Of a stretch of 64,000 nucleotides of DNA, positions 33,084-45,023 are shown piece after piece. The translations under genes and the position numbers were made by a program. Location: the NCBI GenBank assembly GCA_951230915.1, contig OX579636.1, positions 27,339,567-27,403,566 on the forward strand. The letters are read 5' to 3'. Source of the DNA: Antitrichia curtipendula (taxonomy: Eukaryota; Streptophyta; Bryopsida; Hypnales; Leucodontaceae). The stretch's first letter is position 1. Every line of letters starts with the position of its first letter. Under the pieces are notes generated by a model. The model made no database searches. It worked only from the letters and a program-made list of their open reading frames with translations, and was not told where the DNA came from.

Positions 33084-36000
33084 CTATGAGGGTCTGCGTT
33101 CGGCGGCCATACTCACACTGTTCACCATCACCAGCTTCTCCCCATACATCGATTGCAATTTGTCGTACACGAATTGCGTTCTCAGCGAGACACCTTCCAT
33201 AATGATAACATCATTGCCCACATATCCTATCTCCAAAATCCCTGGCACTACCATTGTGATGCCTAATGTTATCAAACCCCAGTTCCGCGGCAAATACATT
33301 TGTACCAATCTCTTCAACTCCGTTGGTGTCCTCTCAAACTTGTCTTGCGCTCGAGGCATCACTTCTGTACTCCAAGAGTCTTGAAATATAACATATAAGT
33401 CATCCGTACCGCTAGGAAGGTTTTTCATATACCCACTCTCTTTGGGATAATTCATGATGATGACAATGCCACCAACGGGTTGTACACCACGGCGTCGTTG
33501 CTCGCCATGACGTAGATCATTCACGTATGAGGATACGGTTTCTACTTGAAATATCCAAGAACCTTGGAGCACGTGGCAGCCCTCTGGCAACGCCATCCTC
33601 GACTCCATCGCTTCGTCAAAGCATACGCCTGGCGGAAACAAAAACACAGCATTCCAACGAAAAATGCAAGACATCCAGTTCTTGAGTTGCTGCATAACCT
33701 TGTTGTAATCCTCCTTCGACCAAGGTATGTCCGCCCCTTGCGAACCTCCACGTCTACAATCAAAAATCCATAAACATGGTTTGCCAAGTTCAATGTACTC
33801 GTCCTCAAAGAACCCTTCTCTACATCTCACGTGAAATGAGGCTTCACGTTCTTCATGTTGCACTACTGAGATTGCAACTTGCCAATTCCAACGAGCATTG
33901 GATACATCCTCCACGTCTCGACCATATCCCGCATAACCTCTGCGACCCGCTCGGATATCCACAAAGTGTTGTCTAACAAAAGCTGGGACGACATTCTCCA
34001 AACTGCTCAGCATTTGAACCATCGTCACTGCAGGAAAACACCACGAGGTCTTTGTGTCATTATCCAATGTCCTCCCCATCAAGATGAACTACCTTCCTTC
34101 TGAATCTCCATACTTGCTTGCGTTGATGGAGAAGAAATCATCCATGGATGATGGATTTTCATCCCTTGCTTCTACCATAAGAAACCGAATTTGGTTTCTG
34201 ATGGCATCTTTCCGCTGTACTCGATCCACCGCATACGCTATTGTACCTTTGGAGGGGTTCGCAAAAGCAGCATCATTGAAATAGTATCGCAGCGAAGGAC
34301 GCTTTCCATTCACCACATCCTTTGCAGACATCTCTTTCACCACACGTACATAGTTCGCCGTAGAGATACTGTTCAATGGCCTCCACCACGTCTTCTCCAT
34401 CCTCTTCCACTTCGAGTTTCCATCCACTGTGACATCAAGATTTTGATCTCCAGCCATCTTCTTCCATTTAGTTTCTGCCTTCTTGCTGAAAAATAGTTTT
34501 CCGTCCTCATAATCTTTGCACACCCGCAATATAGCCTTATAGGACTCCTCGTCTTCATGCCAAGCATGGCGTGTATAGTCCACCATCTTCCTTGACAACT
34601 CCCCCAATGATACATGCTTTGATAAGCTTTGACTTAAATGTAATGCACTCGCTGCCATTGCCAACGCTTTTGCTCTGTATGCATCGTCAGCTCGAGTAGC
34701 CACACTTGGACTTCCACATGCTTTCCATATGTCGCACAATTTGATGAGATTTTTGTAATGCGTTGTGAAAAATTTCCTGTCAAACTCCTTTGCATTAATT
34801 TTGACCGACGCTTCGATATAAAACTGTGGATTGTTGTACACCACAAACTTTGCTTTCCGGCTCACAAACTGCGCATGGTACTCTTCATTGGATAAATGTC
34901 CCTTTTCCTTCTCCCGTTCAGCTCGTTTACAAGCACCAACAATATGTTGGCCATCTACTGGCTCCCACACAATATTGCTCTCCAGCCACCTCCTCTGCAA
35001 TGCGGTGCTCAAAAGCGATGGATCCGCTTGGCAATGTTTCAAATACACAGCTTCAAATTCACGTGCAGTCCTTTCTTGGCTAAACGGTACCTCCGTCACC
35101 TCCGTCACCTCCGTCTCGCCTTCGTCATTGATACTGTCATAGCGACATGCAATGGGACGAAGGGTAATCGCACTTACTCCATCAACTTCGGATCCCTTGA
35201 GGCGCTCGTACATTTCATTTACACGCCAATCCATGAGCACCCTGTGGTTTGTCTCTGCGTTAGCCACATCGCGGATGCTATTGATCCTCGCATCAAAAAT
35301 CAGACTTTGTCCCCATATATATCCTGCTCTGTACTCGGTCTCAGTAGGAAAAACAACAGATGCTTTCGTAATGCTCTTTGGCAATACTCTTCTAGGCTCT
35401 TGTTTTGGTTCACCTTCAGAGGAATCATCATCAATAACATCATTTTCGCCATCATTTCTTTGTGGAGGACGACTTTGTAAGGCTGCTCTTCGACGATGTA
35501 TCTGTGCTGCTGTTCGCTTTTTGGCGCCTTGCTTTTCTGCAGCATCCATTGCACGAGTGCGACGCCGTCCTTGGTTTTCTGCGACGTTTTCCACTGCAGA
35601 AGCATGCTGCACATCATCCCCACCATGTTGTCTACTAGCACCACGTCCTCCACCAGCAACACGTCCTCCACCAGCACCGCGTCCCCTTGCAGCACTCCGT
35701 CCGGCACGATTGGCAATCCTAGCAGTATCTACGTTGGCCACTACAACACGTGATCTGTAAACTCTTGCACCTGAGCCAACTCTTTGTGGTCTTGATCTTG
35801 ATCCTGATCCAACTTCCGTGATTGTGGTTGGAGCTCCTTCTTCTCCTTCACTTGGAAGCTCTGGAAAAATCGGGAGTTCGCTCACTACAAGATTTTGAGT
35901 TCCCTCCCCCCTTGATTGCAATGATTCTTCTACAACTGAAGACTCCACTACTGGTGGCCTCACTGCTGCGATCGCTTGCACTTGTACCTCTTCGGTATCA

Positions 36001-36698
36001 CTTGTAGGTTGAACAACAACATCGGTTGCTGCAGATTGAAGGCATTGACGCTGTGCCCTCGGTCCACCAGAATTAACCCCCTCATTTGCATGCATTCCTA
36101 ATCCCCTTTCAACAGCAACTCGCTTGCGGTTCCATTCATCCGGTGGAACCCAATTTGGATTAACTGGCGTAGCAAAATTCCAATATGCTTCATTCAAGTC
36201 CTCTGGATCTCTTGGTGCAGGCCGCTCTTGCACAACACCTGGGTTCATCCTTTCTAATTCTTCACGGCTTAGAATCTCCCGGTATCGATGACGCAATGCT
36301 CGCACTTGTTCAGAGGTCATCCCCATGAATTTTTGAACTGCTCCCTCTCGTTTAACCTGCAATTCATGAGGCACTTTCTTCCAATCTTTTGCCACACTCT
36401 TCAAGCTACGCATTGGAGTAAGAACTAAAAGAAGTTGTGGTGGAATCGGAGCCATCATCAATATCTTCTTCAGTTTATACTTCTCAAGTGTTGTTTCTGT
36501 TGTGGTCACCGACACTGTCAGTCCTCCGTCAGTGGTTCTCGTGAGGCCCTCAATGACTCCATATGAGGACGCCAATGCAGACTCATAACGCCCCTGCCCA
36601 ATTGGAAAATCTGTGATCCACAAAGAAGATCTGTCGTTGTCGTTTACTACGATCCACCATCCATGCTCCAACCACTTCAAGTGCATCTTCGGTGCCAT
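33084..36698 (-). pseudogene. Decayed ParB-like plus DNA methyltransferase-like gene
   Basis: One frame runs from ATG 36698 (MAPKMHLKWLEHGWW, after an acceptor-like TTTTCAG) to 33084, broken only by TAG at 34091-34089 (869 codons, then about 335). In order: a basic/RG-rich disordered part (residues about 330-360), a ParB-like domain (about 495-640) with EMYERLKGSEVDG, ITLRPI and VDGQHIVGACK, a helical middle, and after the stop a methyltransferase-like part. The last has a motif-IV-like CLWIFDCRRGG, a hydrophobic strand plus FLFPPG, a motif-X-like RTPTELKRLVQMYLP and a degraded motif I (GLITLG). DPPY and FxGxG are both lost, so catalysis is unlikely. It is a distant relative of the 13-exon gene at 48-55 kb, yet has no introns over 3.6 kb. 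GTAGTT at the stop could be a donor, but no sensible acceptor fits the frame. Confidence 0.6.
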
Positions 36699-37075
36699 AA
36701 TGCCCTGAAAATGAAAGTTTAACAACACCTTAGCATCCATTGATGTTTTCAAAAAAATTTAAATGCATTAGAATAAATTAGAATAAATAATTTCAACTGT
36801 ATCAAATTTGAAAAACTCACTATTATTATCGTGAATTTCCATAAACTCATTCATTAAGACAAATGAATATTCTTTGCATGGTACTAATTGTAATTCTCCA
36901 ATAACACTTGTTCTATGCATGACAATGAATATCACAATTGCTCTAGCAAATCCACTTCACTTTCAAACCTACAAAACCCAATTTGATGGGCATATGAGAA
37001 CCTCATATATCTCTTCTCAATAGAACATTGCATGTATGATTTCATCATTACCTTCATATGTTGTTCCTTGCTCTA
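36699..37075. other. Upstream region of the ParB-methyltransferase-like relic
   Basis: AT-rich; may hold a 5' exon or promoter of the minus-strand relic, since its ATG is preceded by a 3' splice-like TTTTCAG. Nothing definite seen. Confidence 0.35.
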
Positions 37076-37079
37076 TTAA

Positions 37080-38024
37080 CCCCTAAAGGTTTTTGACTAT
37101 GTTTTCACAAAAAATGCTCCCAAACTGCCATTTCTAGTAAAAGTACAAAATTTTGGAAAAAAACATTTTTGGACACATGTGACCGTAGGATCTTGTAGTA
37201 AACTAATTTGAGAAGATGTGGAAAAAATTTCAGAAATTTCCACCATGTAGATTGCAAGATATTAGCATTTGAAGTGACAAAAACCCTTTTATTGTCCATG
37301 CGAAAAATCGGGCAGCGGCACTTCACATGGTCACATTTGGATGAAAAAATGTTCAAAATGGTGGTAACTCTTTGGATTCATTCTTCAAAGCAAGTTAGCT
37401 ACATGCTTGAAAAATTTCATATCATTTGAAAATGTACTACATATAGGAAAGAAATAGTAAGTAGAAAGAAATAGAAAATGATTCAAAACACTAAATTGTT
37501 AAGGATTTAATTATGGAATTGAAAAATGCCGTTCCAAACGATTGTAATGTTGTAATGAACAATCTACACCTTCTATTTATATATTTTTCCAAAAATATTG
37601 AAAATTGAGTTAAATAAAGGACTGAAATTTTTTATTTTAGAGTAGAGATTCCATAACTACCCGCAAACTACCCACAACTGAAATTCCTCATAACTTTCAT
37701 CTCATAAATCAAAGTGGAATGATTAAAAGCTTTCCGTGTGCACATAAATCTAGAGAACCAATTTCAAATTTTTATTTCTCTAGAAAATGATTTTTAAAGA
37801 ATTTTTTTTTGCTGCACGGGCTGCCCGCCGAACAATGAAAACTACATATCATACCATAACTTTTTAACCAAGTGGTCAAAAGTTATGAAAATTGTTGGGC
37901 CCTAAAGCTACTCCTTGGGCACATCTTGTGTGAAAATTTAAAATTAAAAAAAAAAAAATTCCATTCGTGGTGAGCTGCCCCAAAATGCTATGTTGTCAAA
38001 AAACGGTATTTGATCCTTTAGGGG
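37080..38024. mobile_element. TTAA-target MITE, copy 2 (uninterrupted)
   Basis: TTAA at 37076-37079 and 38025-38028 flanks a 945-bp body with ends CCCCTAAAGG and CCTTTAGGGG. It is nearly identical over most of its length to the copy at 45024-46900 and supplies the empty-site reference for the insertions in the other copies. No coding capacity for a transposase. TTAA target and CCC ends suggest a piggyBac-like parent. Confidence 0.85.
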
Positions 38025-38028
38025 TTAA

Positions 38029-40606
38029 ATAAAGTAAAAACATTTCTACACTTCAAAGTAAAAGTTAACTTATAAAAACCTTTCAGTCTAACTTTAAATT
38101 CTTACACTCCAAATTTGAAACTCCTTTAAATTATTTAAATGATTATTTTCAGATATTGTACAAAGTTCACTGTGACAATGAGTTTGAGTTCAATAAAACT
38201 ACATATAAATGTAATGTCTAATTGCTTTCAATATCTCTTCTGTTGATAGTAGCTCAACAAATTGTTTATGTATATGATGAACATCACTTCTAACATAAAT
38301 TCCTAAATAAAAACAAACAAAAAGAGTTCAACTTCAATGCACCTAGAAGTCTAGAATACACGTAAAATATTGGTATAAAATGCTCCAACAGCAAAACAAA
38401 TTGAAGAACTATGTACACAGTAACAATGGCCATGAAAGAAAAGCAAAATAAATTTAATGCAAAATCGAATACATAAAATTGCTTGGTAGTTTATTTCATA
38501 GAAACATTGAAAGATTTGCACCTTGCAATGTAAATGGAACTTCTAGAGAAATTATTGCTTGCGTTCCACGTTAGTAAGCCGAATCACATCCCTCGCTCTT
38601 GATAGACCTGCCATGGCGAGATAAACTATCAATATCTCTATTATTCTTTTCTTCCTAAAGTAGATGCTTCTAAAGTACTTTCAGCCTGTAAAACTTTCAA
38701 TTAATCCCAACAACTATAGTCCAGGAAGACATTTCGGGAATAGGTTTCAACTATAGTCCTGAAAAGAAAAATTTCATACAATGTGGTTTACTCCTTGTAA
38801 TTCATTTTCAATTCAAGTTATTGAATTTCAAATCTACAACATAGATTAGAACCTTTCAAACTTTGAGGTCCTTCAATTTGTTTGAAATGATTGTGAAATA
38901 TCATTTTTGTTTTTCTATGTAGACAACATAAAAAAATTAATTGTTTGTTTGTTCAACATGCAATCGTAGGAACACAAAAAATAATTTTGTGACAGTGTCT
39001 ATAAGAATTCTCAAATCTCAAAAAACATTAATCCAAATGTACACGCATTTATAGTAAAGAGAAGAAGTTATTTTATTCCTGGCAAGACCGAATTGTAAGA
39101 ATTCCATTTTCTAAAATTGAAATTCATGAATTACTAATTTTGAATTCAAGTTTCCCTACATTGCATAAATATTGTGAGAATTTATGAGGGAAAAAATACC
39201 CTGTAGTCATTCTTCCCCCAAAAATGACATTAAAGCGCATGCAATCAAGATGTAAGGCATACCAAAATTGTTTGTAGTTGAAAAAGGATAAAGTAACAGT
39301 AATATCTATGATGAGGTTGTTGAACACTTAGAAAATAAGAAAAAAAACAACAATTTGTGCAGAGTTCGTTAACATTGGCCACCAAAAGCTTCGGAACTCT
39401 CAAAATAGTTGTCCATTTGTATTGGTCCATAATTCCATAAATGACAAAATCCTTCTTTCAAGCTTCAAAGAATGCACTCTGAAGCGAAGAATAAGACAAA
39501 CTTCTGATAAGCTCACTCCAATTTTTTTCAATGCAACCATACAAATTCTAAAATTAGACATGTTAGGTACCACATACAAATAGCAAACAAAGGAACATCA
39601 CTTATGCATTGAAATTTTAGCAATTTTAGATCACAAGGATGCTCAACATGCAAAAGTAATTTGAAGACTTTCAATCTTCTTTTCACATGTCAAATCTATT
39701 CTTTTGTATGGTGAAAACACCAAATTTCAAAAACATCAATGCGCAAAAAATATCAAAGTGGGACGATTAATTGAAAATCTCCAATGTTATAACATTATTA
39801 GGCCTTGAGGGGTTAAAGAATTAAAGACAAATACCTTATGCAAATGTCGTTCTTGCTTGTAGCATAAAAGCAGCCACACTCCCTTAATGATATCAAAGCT
39901 CACTCTTTACATTGGTCAGGTACGGCGCATGTGTTCCTCTGAAGAAATCTAAAACATCCACAAGAAATGTCAACATCTGCTATTGGATTTCATTTTGGAG
40001 GACTTGTCAACATCTTGAACTTTGTTTAAATTTTCTAATGACATACTCATGAGTCATCAAAAATTGTCAGGTTCCCAAATTTTTTATATGTAGACAACAA
40101 AAAATATGAAACAACTTGGGTTAGATGCCAATTTCATTTTTCTTCCTACGGAAATTTAATAAAAATCATTGAAAGAAGTTTAGCTTCCTCAAAATGCAAT
40201 CAGCTCTTAAATGGTCGATTTTAGAGCACAGTACCATATTGTACAGTCACTACACTAATCAACCTCTGTGAAAAGATGGCATGAACATTGCAATTTGGTT
40301 TCTGAAGAACCAACATTGCCTGCCCTCCACTCCTCCTTTATAACTAAGTGGTGACACAATTCAGGTTTCATGCATTCCAATGCTTACTTGTGCGATTTAA
40401 TGTTGTCGAACTTACTGTACTAACAGTAAGTTAGAACCAGTACCCTCACCTTCTGTAGAGCTCGCTCACACAACCAAAAGCCAGGGTGACTGCCTAATAG
40501 TAAGTTTTCTGATGTTAATCTAATACTAAATCAACATTACTTGAACATCAACTTACACTACATTAGTAATTTAGATTAACATGAACTACTTAAGCTTAAT
40601 CTAATG
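38029..40606. other. Gene-free AT-rich DNA with a TTAA-element end
   Basis: No gene recognised. A right-end-like GGCCTTGAGGGGTTAA at 39801-39816 marks another eroded TTAA-family copy whose left end I could not place. The last 200 bp form the 3' flank of the thaumatin-like gene and contain repeated GTTAATCTAA and AGTAAGTT motifs. Confidence 0.4.
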
Positions 40607-41483
40607 CTAGTGTTGATGAAAGCTTCTAAGATGACAGCCAGGGATTGAGTTGAAGGTCAGGATAACCCTCATTACCACATTGCTCAGGTCATAAGAGTCC
40701 TGGCCATTGCTGCCAATGGTGAACTCAGCCAAGTCTGCTTGAGGCTTGGCCTGGTTTCCTAGACCTGGATCACCACTGTTACCTGGGAATTCCCAAATTA
40801 GACCTCCTGTCCAGACAGTACCCACGTCGAGAGGATGTGAGTCACCGTTGTTGAGTACGTAGCATTTGACTTCGGTGCCTTGAGCTTGATCACAAGCCGT
40901 AAGAGCAAACGAGCATTGGCGGACATTGATCGTAGCGCCTGCAAGTGAAAGGTCGGTAAATTGCAAGTTGGTCAATGACGGGTATGATTGGGTGATTGGT
41001 GCTTAGACCATAAAGCACTAAACAGTAAGGGAAATCATGTAAATGGGCTAGTTCAAAATGCAAGAACCACTAACAGACTCCGTGCACAATTATGGTCATA
41101 TTGGTTACAGTGGCATGTTTCAAAGAAACAAAGCATCCAACTGATTGTGACATTTCAAGTGCGTAGAGCACTAAAACATACGACTGGTACAGATTTGATG
41201 TCTCAAAAACTTGGAATTTCTCGATATTAACGAATATGACGATGAACTCAATATTTGCAGATGGTACCAGGCAGGAGATCCCCAGTACTGAATAGTGCAG
41301 AAATCTCGTATGAATGCCAAGTGTATCGACAGTGATTTCAAGCTATCAATGTACGCAGTGAGATATATATTCGACAATAAATCTCAAACAAAATATCTAA
41401 AGTTTACCTTGAACAGAGCTGCTGATTGCCAGCAGCGTGAGAACCATGACTGGCAATTGGATTTTTGCGGACAAGTTGGCCAT
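40607..41483 (-). CDS. Small secreted thaumatin-like protein
   Basis: Two exons, 41483-41408 and 41001-40607, join in phase (G|CA) and give 156 residues. Exon 1 encodes a clear signal peptide (MANLSAKIQLPVMVLTLLA), with cleavage likely near SVQA. The mature part contains GTVWTGGLIWEFPG and PQADLAEFTIG..GQDSYDLSNV, matching the LAEFTL....YDISLVDGFN core of thaumatin-like/PR-5 proteins. It has far fewer cysteines than classical members (four in the mature part), and the end after YDLSNV (MRVILTFNSIPG) departs from the usual GFN sequence. Apoplastic, probably defence- or wall-related by family; function unproven. Another fold-related small secreted protein is possible. Confidence 0.65.
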
Positions 41484-41619
41484 GATGGCACAAGAAGTGC
41501 AGCTCGAAAACTCGATCTCAATGGGAAGACAAATACAATGTACTAGAGGACTCAACCATGTGAATTTCAGTTCATATGAATGAAATGGATACAGATGCTG
41601 ATGATTTAGAGCCGGTGTG

Positions 41620-41627
41620 TATTTATA
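41620..41627 (-). promoter_or_regulatory. Probable TATA box of the thaumatin-like gene
   Basis: TATAAATA on the minus strand lies 137 bp upstream of the ATG. Transcription would be expected to start about 30 bp downstream, leaving a leader of roughly 100 nt. Confidence 0.55.
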
Positions 41628-42891
41628 CTTGAGCTGCTCCTTAGTTCCTGATGACATTTTACTTCACGAGGGTTAGCATTTGACTGATGACGGGGTGCCA
41701 CGGATGACACCTTTTATTTCATGAAACGTGCATCATCTCATGCTCTCAGCATTCACACCTTACTTGTCGAGATGATCGCTGTGACATTTGAAACAGCTTT
41801 AATTTTTTTTTTATGCAATTAAAGTACATATTCGTACATTGCAAAAATGACAGTACAACCCACGAGTCACCGTCGTATGGGAACCCAACTCTGGAGAGTG
41901 CCGACTTTTTCACTACGGGAGGATCCAACGTAACTACGACTGGCTTTTGAACTTGACGTCTATCGTTTGCTTTACCTTGTCGTTCAAATTACTAACCGAC
42001 TATTCTGGCAGGGACAAAATCGCAAAGATGAAGCTCCAAGATATCATGCATGACTGTGAAGTTGACCCTGGAATACTTGTTCTCAGACCTGCGGTACCAG
42101 TTTAAGCTCAAAAACATGTACCCTAAACCCTGCCATGCATTCGCAAAGTGAAACTGTGAAAGCAACGTGACCTGTAAGTTTACAATCCCCCGCCGCTTCA
42201 CTTTCTCCGTTTCAGTACGCAGACAGGCATTGCACTCAAGGTATCCCCACCGCTTGACTTTCTCCGTTACAGTACGCAATTCAATATTAGTTTCCCTTAA
42301 TGCTTACACTCTACCTGGATTGCAAGATAAGAAGACCCGCGGAATTGCAAAACCCACCGACAACAACGGGAAGTCAAGAAATTTTTCTAAATTTCAAACT
42401 AATTGAAAGTCAAGCCCAAATTTTCAATTTCCTGCTTGCAAGTTCGACGTAGTGTACAGGCAGATTGCGGAAAGGGGGACAAATCATTCTCAAACTACCG
42501 ATTACCTGTTCAGCTTTCTCCCGAAATTTCGTATACTCCTACTCACTACGGAAGTAAAGAGTGGTGTGCTCCACTTACCTCTGCAACTGGGGTCCTCGTA
42601 TGACGATCCAGTGGTTCAGCAGCGCACTGAAACGGAGCAACGCATTCAGGGGAAGTTCGCTCCACAAATCTGTGTTGGACTTGTGTTACTAGCAAAAACT
42701 GGAATCGGAGGTTGCGATTGGAGACGAGCACCAACTTGAGAATTGAGGAGAGAATCGACTGCTGAAGACGGTTCTAGACGGTGGATCAAGGAGCGGAGGG
42801 TGCAGCGCGTGGTCTCGCGGTCTTCAGGTACGTTGTGTTCGCTACATTCCACCTGCAAAAGTAACCCCGGAGAGCGGGCAGAATCATTGAC
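41628..42891. other. No gene seen; G+C rises towards 42.5 kb
   Basis: Upstream flank of the thaumatin-like gene. GCCGCTTCACTTTCTCCGTTTCAGTACGC (about 42190) and ACCGCTTGACTTTCTCCGTTACAGTACGC (about 42249) are a direct duplication. Overlapping short frames on both strands have no motif. Confidence 0.4.
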
Positions 42892-42991
42892 ATTGGAAAC
42901 TAGGCATCTAGATTTATCCGTGCATTGTGCGGGAACAGTAACTTTGGAAACTCGGCATCTAGATTTAACTTGAGCATTATGCGTGAACAGT
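42892..42991. repeat. Direct duplication of about 50 bp
   Basis: TTGGAAACT..GGCATCTAGATTTA and GAACAGTAA occur twice, starting at about 42892 and 42943, with the second copy differing at a few bases. Confidence 0.7.
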
Positions 42992-43037
42992 AATTGGCAT
43001 CAGACCCCCCGCGCGTGGAGGGGGTCTGATTCCAGTT
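42989..43037. repeat. GC-rich hairpin directly after the duplication
   Basis: GGCATCAGACCCCC (stem) and GGGGGTCTGATTCC pair almost perfectly around a CGCGCGTGGA loop. AATTGG and CCAGTT extend the stem. It would make a very stable RNA or cruciform hairpin. Confidence 0.7.
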
Positions 43038-43299
43038 ATTGTTCCCTACACCGTAAACCCTTCCCGACGTTCCACTCAGTGAGGACAAACTTGAGGAGAG
43101 TACATAGGGAGATCTTACGGAGTCGACGACGGAGACTTCAAAGTTTTGAAGCTTTCGGAGATCGACGCCTCTACACCGTGTAGGTTTAGAAGATTAACCG
43201 CCGCGTCGAACTAGCACCGTCGCTCTGCCGTGGGTGCCGACCCTTTGTTTTGCACAACGCAATCTCTGCAAATTCTGAATTTTTCACCGTCTCTCTACA

Positions 43300-44400
43300 C
43301 TGTGCATGCCCACCGTCGAACTGTCGAACTGTATTACTCAACATTGTCGAACTGATGTCTGTCGAACTCAACATTGGGGGTAGTCACACCTTCTCCGTTT
43401 TCGGTCTAAATAATGAAGAAGTGCGATGTGGCGTGGCGCCCGCATCTTGCGCAGCTCTCATTCCCCGTTATTCAGCCGGTCTCAATCTCCTCCTCCGACC
43501 CTGAAGATTGAGGGATCTCAATATTTTGGTTGCACGAGATAATTCAGGAGGTGGGCCCTTTGCCTTCTCAAATTTCTGGCTTTCTCATTTTAGGGGTCCG
43601 GAGGCTTTTTTTTTGAATTTTTTTTTGCAAATTTGGGGCCTGCGGCCCCAATTTACTCTAGGAGGTCCCCTTCTACTTTAAAAAAACCAAAAAAAACAGG
43701 GGCAGGTTTTACCCCACCCCCCCCTCCTGAAATATCTCGTGCAACCAATTTATCGAGATCCAAGATTGAGGCATCCGGGAGATATAACGGGGAAGTTTTT
43801 ATCTTGTTGTTGCTCCTTTCACCCGTGCTTTGCAGATTTCATTGTCCTTTTTTACTTCACCGTCGTCGTGGCTCCTCAAGCACAGTCGTCGTGGCTTAAG
43901 CATATAACTCATTCCTTGGTTTTCAATCTTGATGCTTCACACGTCGAAAGGGGGTGTCACAGCTTCTTTAAGCGGAACACCATCCCATTGGCTCCGTCTT
44001 TCCCTCATCAACTTGGCATTCCCGAAGAAGTTTTGTAGTTCCGAGAAGGTGTGACTACTCCTACTGTCGAACTGTATTACTCAATCGAAACATCAGTTCA
44101 ACAGACTTTTACGACAAACAATCAGCTCTGTCGAGTTGTCGAGGTACAAGGCTATGGTAGCTAGAAAACTCTGTCGAGCTAGAAGTCTGTCGAGCTAGAA
44201 GGGTATCGACCTACAAGGGTGTCGAGCTGTCGAGCTAGAAGACTCTGTCGAGCTAGAAGTCGACCTGCCCGCCAGAGTGTTTGTCAACCTAGAAGTGTAG
44301 CTGATTCTGTCGACAGAGCTGATTGTTTGTCGAGCTATAAGTCGAGCTGGCCGCCAGATTGTGTGTAGTAAAAGTCGGCCGGATTGTTTGTCGAGGTAGT
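43300..44400. repeat. Tract dense in TGTCGA(G/A)CT motifs
   Basis: TGTCGAACT recurs at about 43313-43370 and again near 44067. Between 44130 and 44400, TGTCGAGCTAGAAG and variants (GTCGACCTACAAG, GTCGAGCTATAAG, GTCGAGGTAG) recur more than a dozen times at irregular 10-40 bp spacing. The region is GC-richer than its surroundings. The irregular spacing argues against a simple satellite. Open frames here show no domain. Confidence 0.6.
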
Positions 44401-45019
44401 TTTGGAGCTGCTTGTGTCGATCTTTCCCGGGCTTTCTGTGCGCTCTGGCTTCCCTCGGTGCTGCTTTTGTTTTGTTGTTCCTTTACTTTAGAAAAATCAG
44501 AAAATGTATTTTCTCGCCGGTGACTTTGTCTCCTGGTTCGATGGTCTCTTTCTTTCAATGGAAATTGTCCGTTTGTTTAAAAAAAAAAAAAAAAATCTTT
44601 CTCGGGACAAATTAAAATGTAACAGCGAACTAACAGACATACGAACTCTTAGCAGTGCACATCGGAAATCTATCGCCGGATAACTAGAAAAGTGACATAT
44701 AAAGTGCTATGCAGTTTTGTCTTCATTGACGAGCTCCTGGAGAAATTGATGACGAATCTAACCCAAGCGGTTTTGTATTTTTCCAATCGTTTTAGAATTA
44801 CTTATGAATTTTCAAACAAGTTGGGTCATAGGTCCCTATTTGTGACCCCAGGTCTTTCATAAACGGTTCATTTGCAATTCTAAATAAAAATGGGAAAAGC
44901 GAAGAGAATGATTGGCTCTTGCAAGTAATTAGACTTTTTTCTTGATTCATTCAATGAATGTACTAGTTTATTTCACAACCATCTCATGTCCATTTCACAG
45001 CCATTTATAGGGTCCACTC
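44401..45019. other. No gene seen
   Basis: Transition from the GC-richer tract back to AT-rich DNA, including an A-run at 44578-44595. No feature recognised. Confidence 0.4.
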
Positions 45020-45023
45020 TTAA

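Noticed and set aside
34089..34091. Intron spanning the internal TAG of the 33-37 kb relic
   Set aside because: A GTAGTT donor exists, but the nearby acceptors either shift the frame or leave an intron of about 21 nt.
35152..35760. 202-codon plus-strand frame and similar ones at 34896-35480
   Set aside because: Antisense to the long ParB-methyltransferase-like frame, with composition explained by it.
40430..40600. Short palindromic TTACTGT/ACAGTAA and repeated TTAATCTAA motifs
   Set aside because: Too short and AT-rich to separate from chance; no element ends identified.
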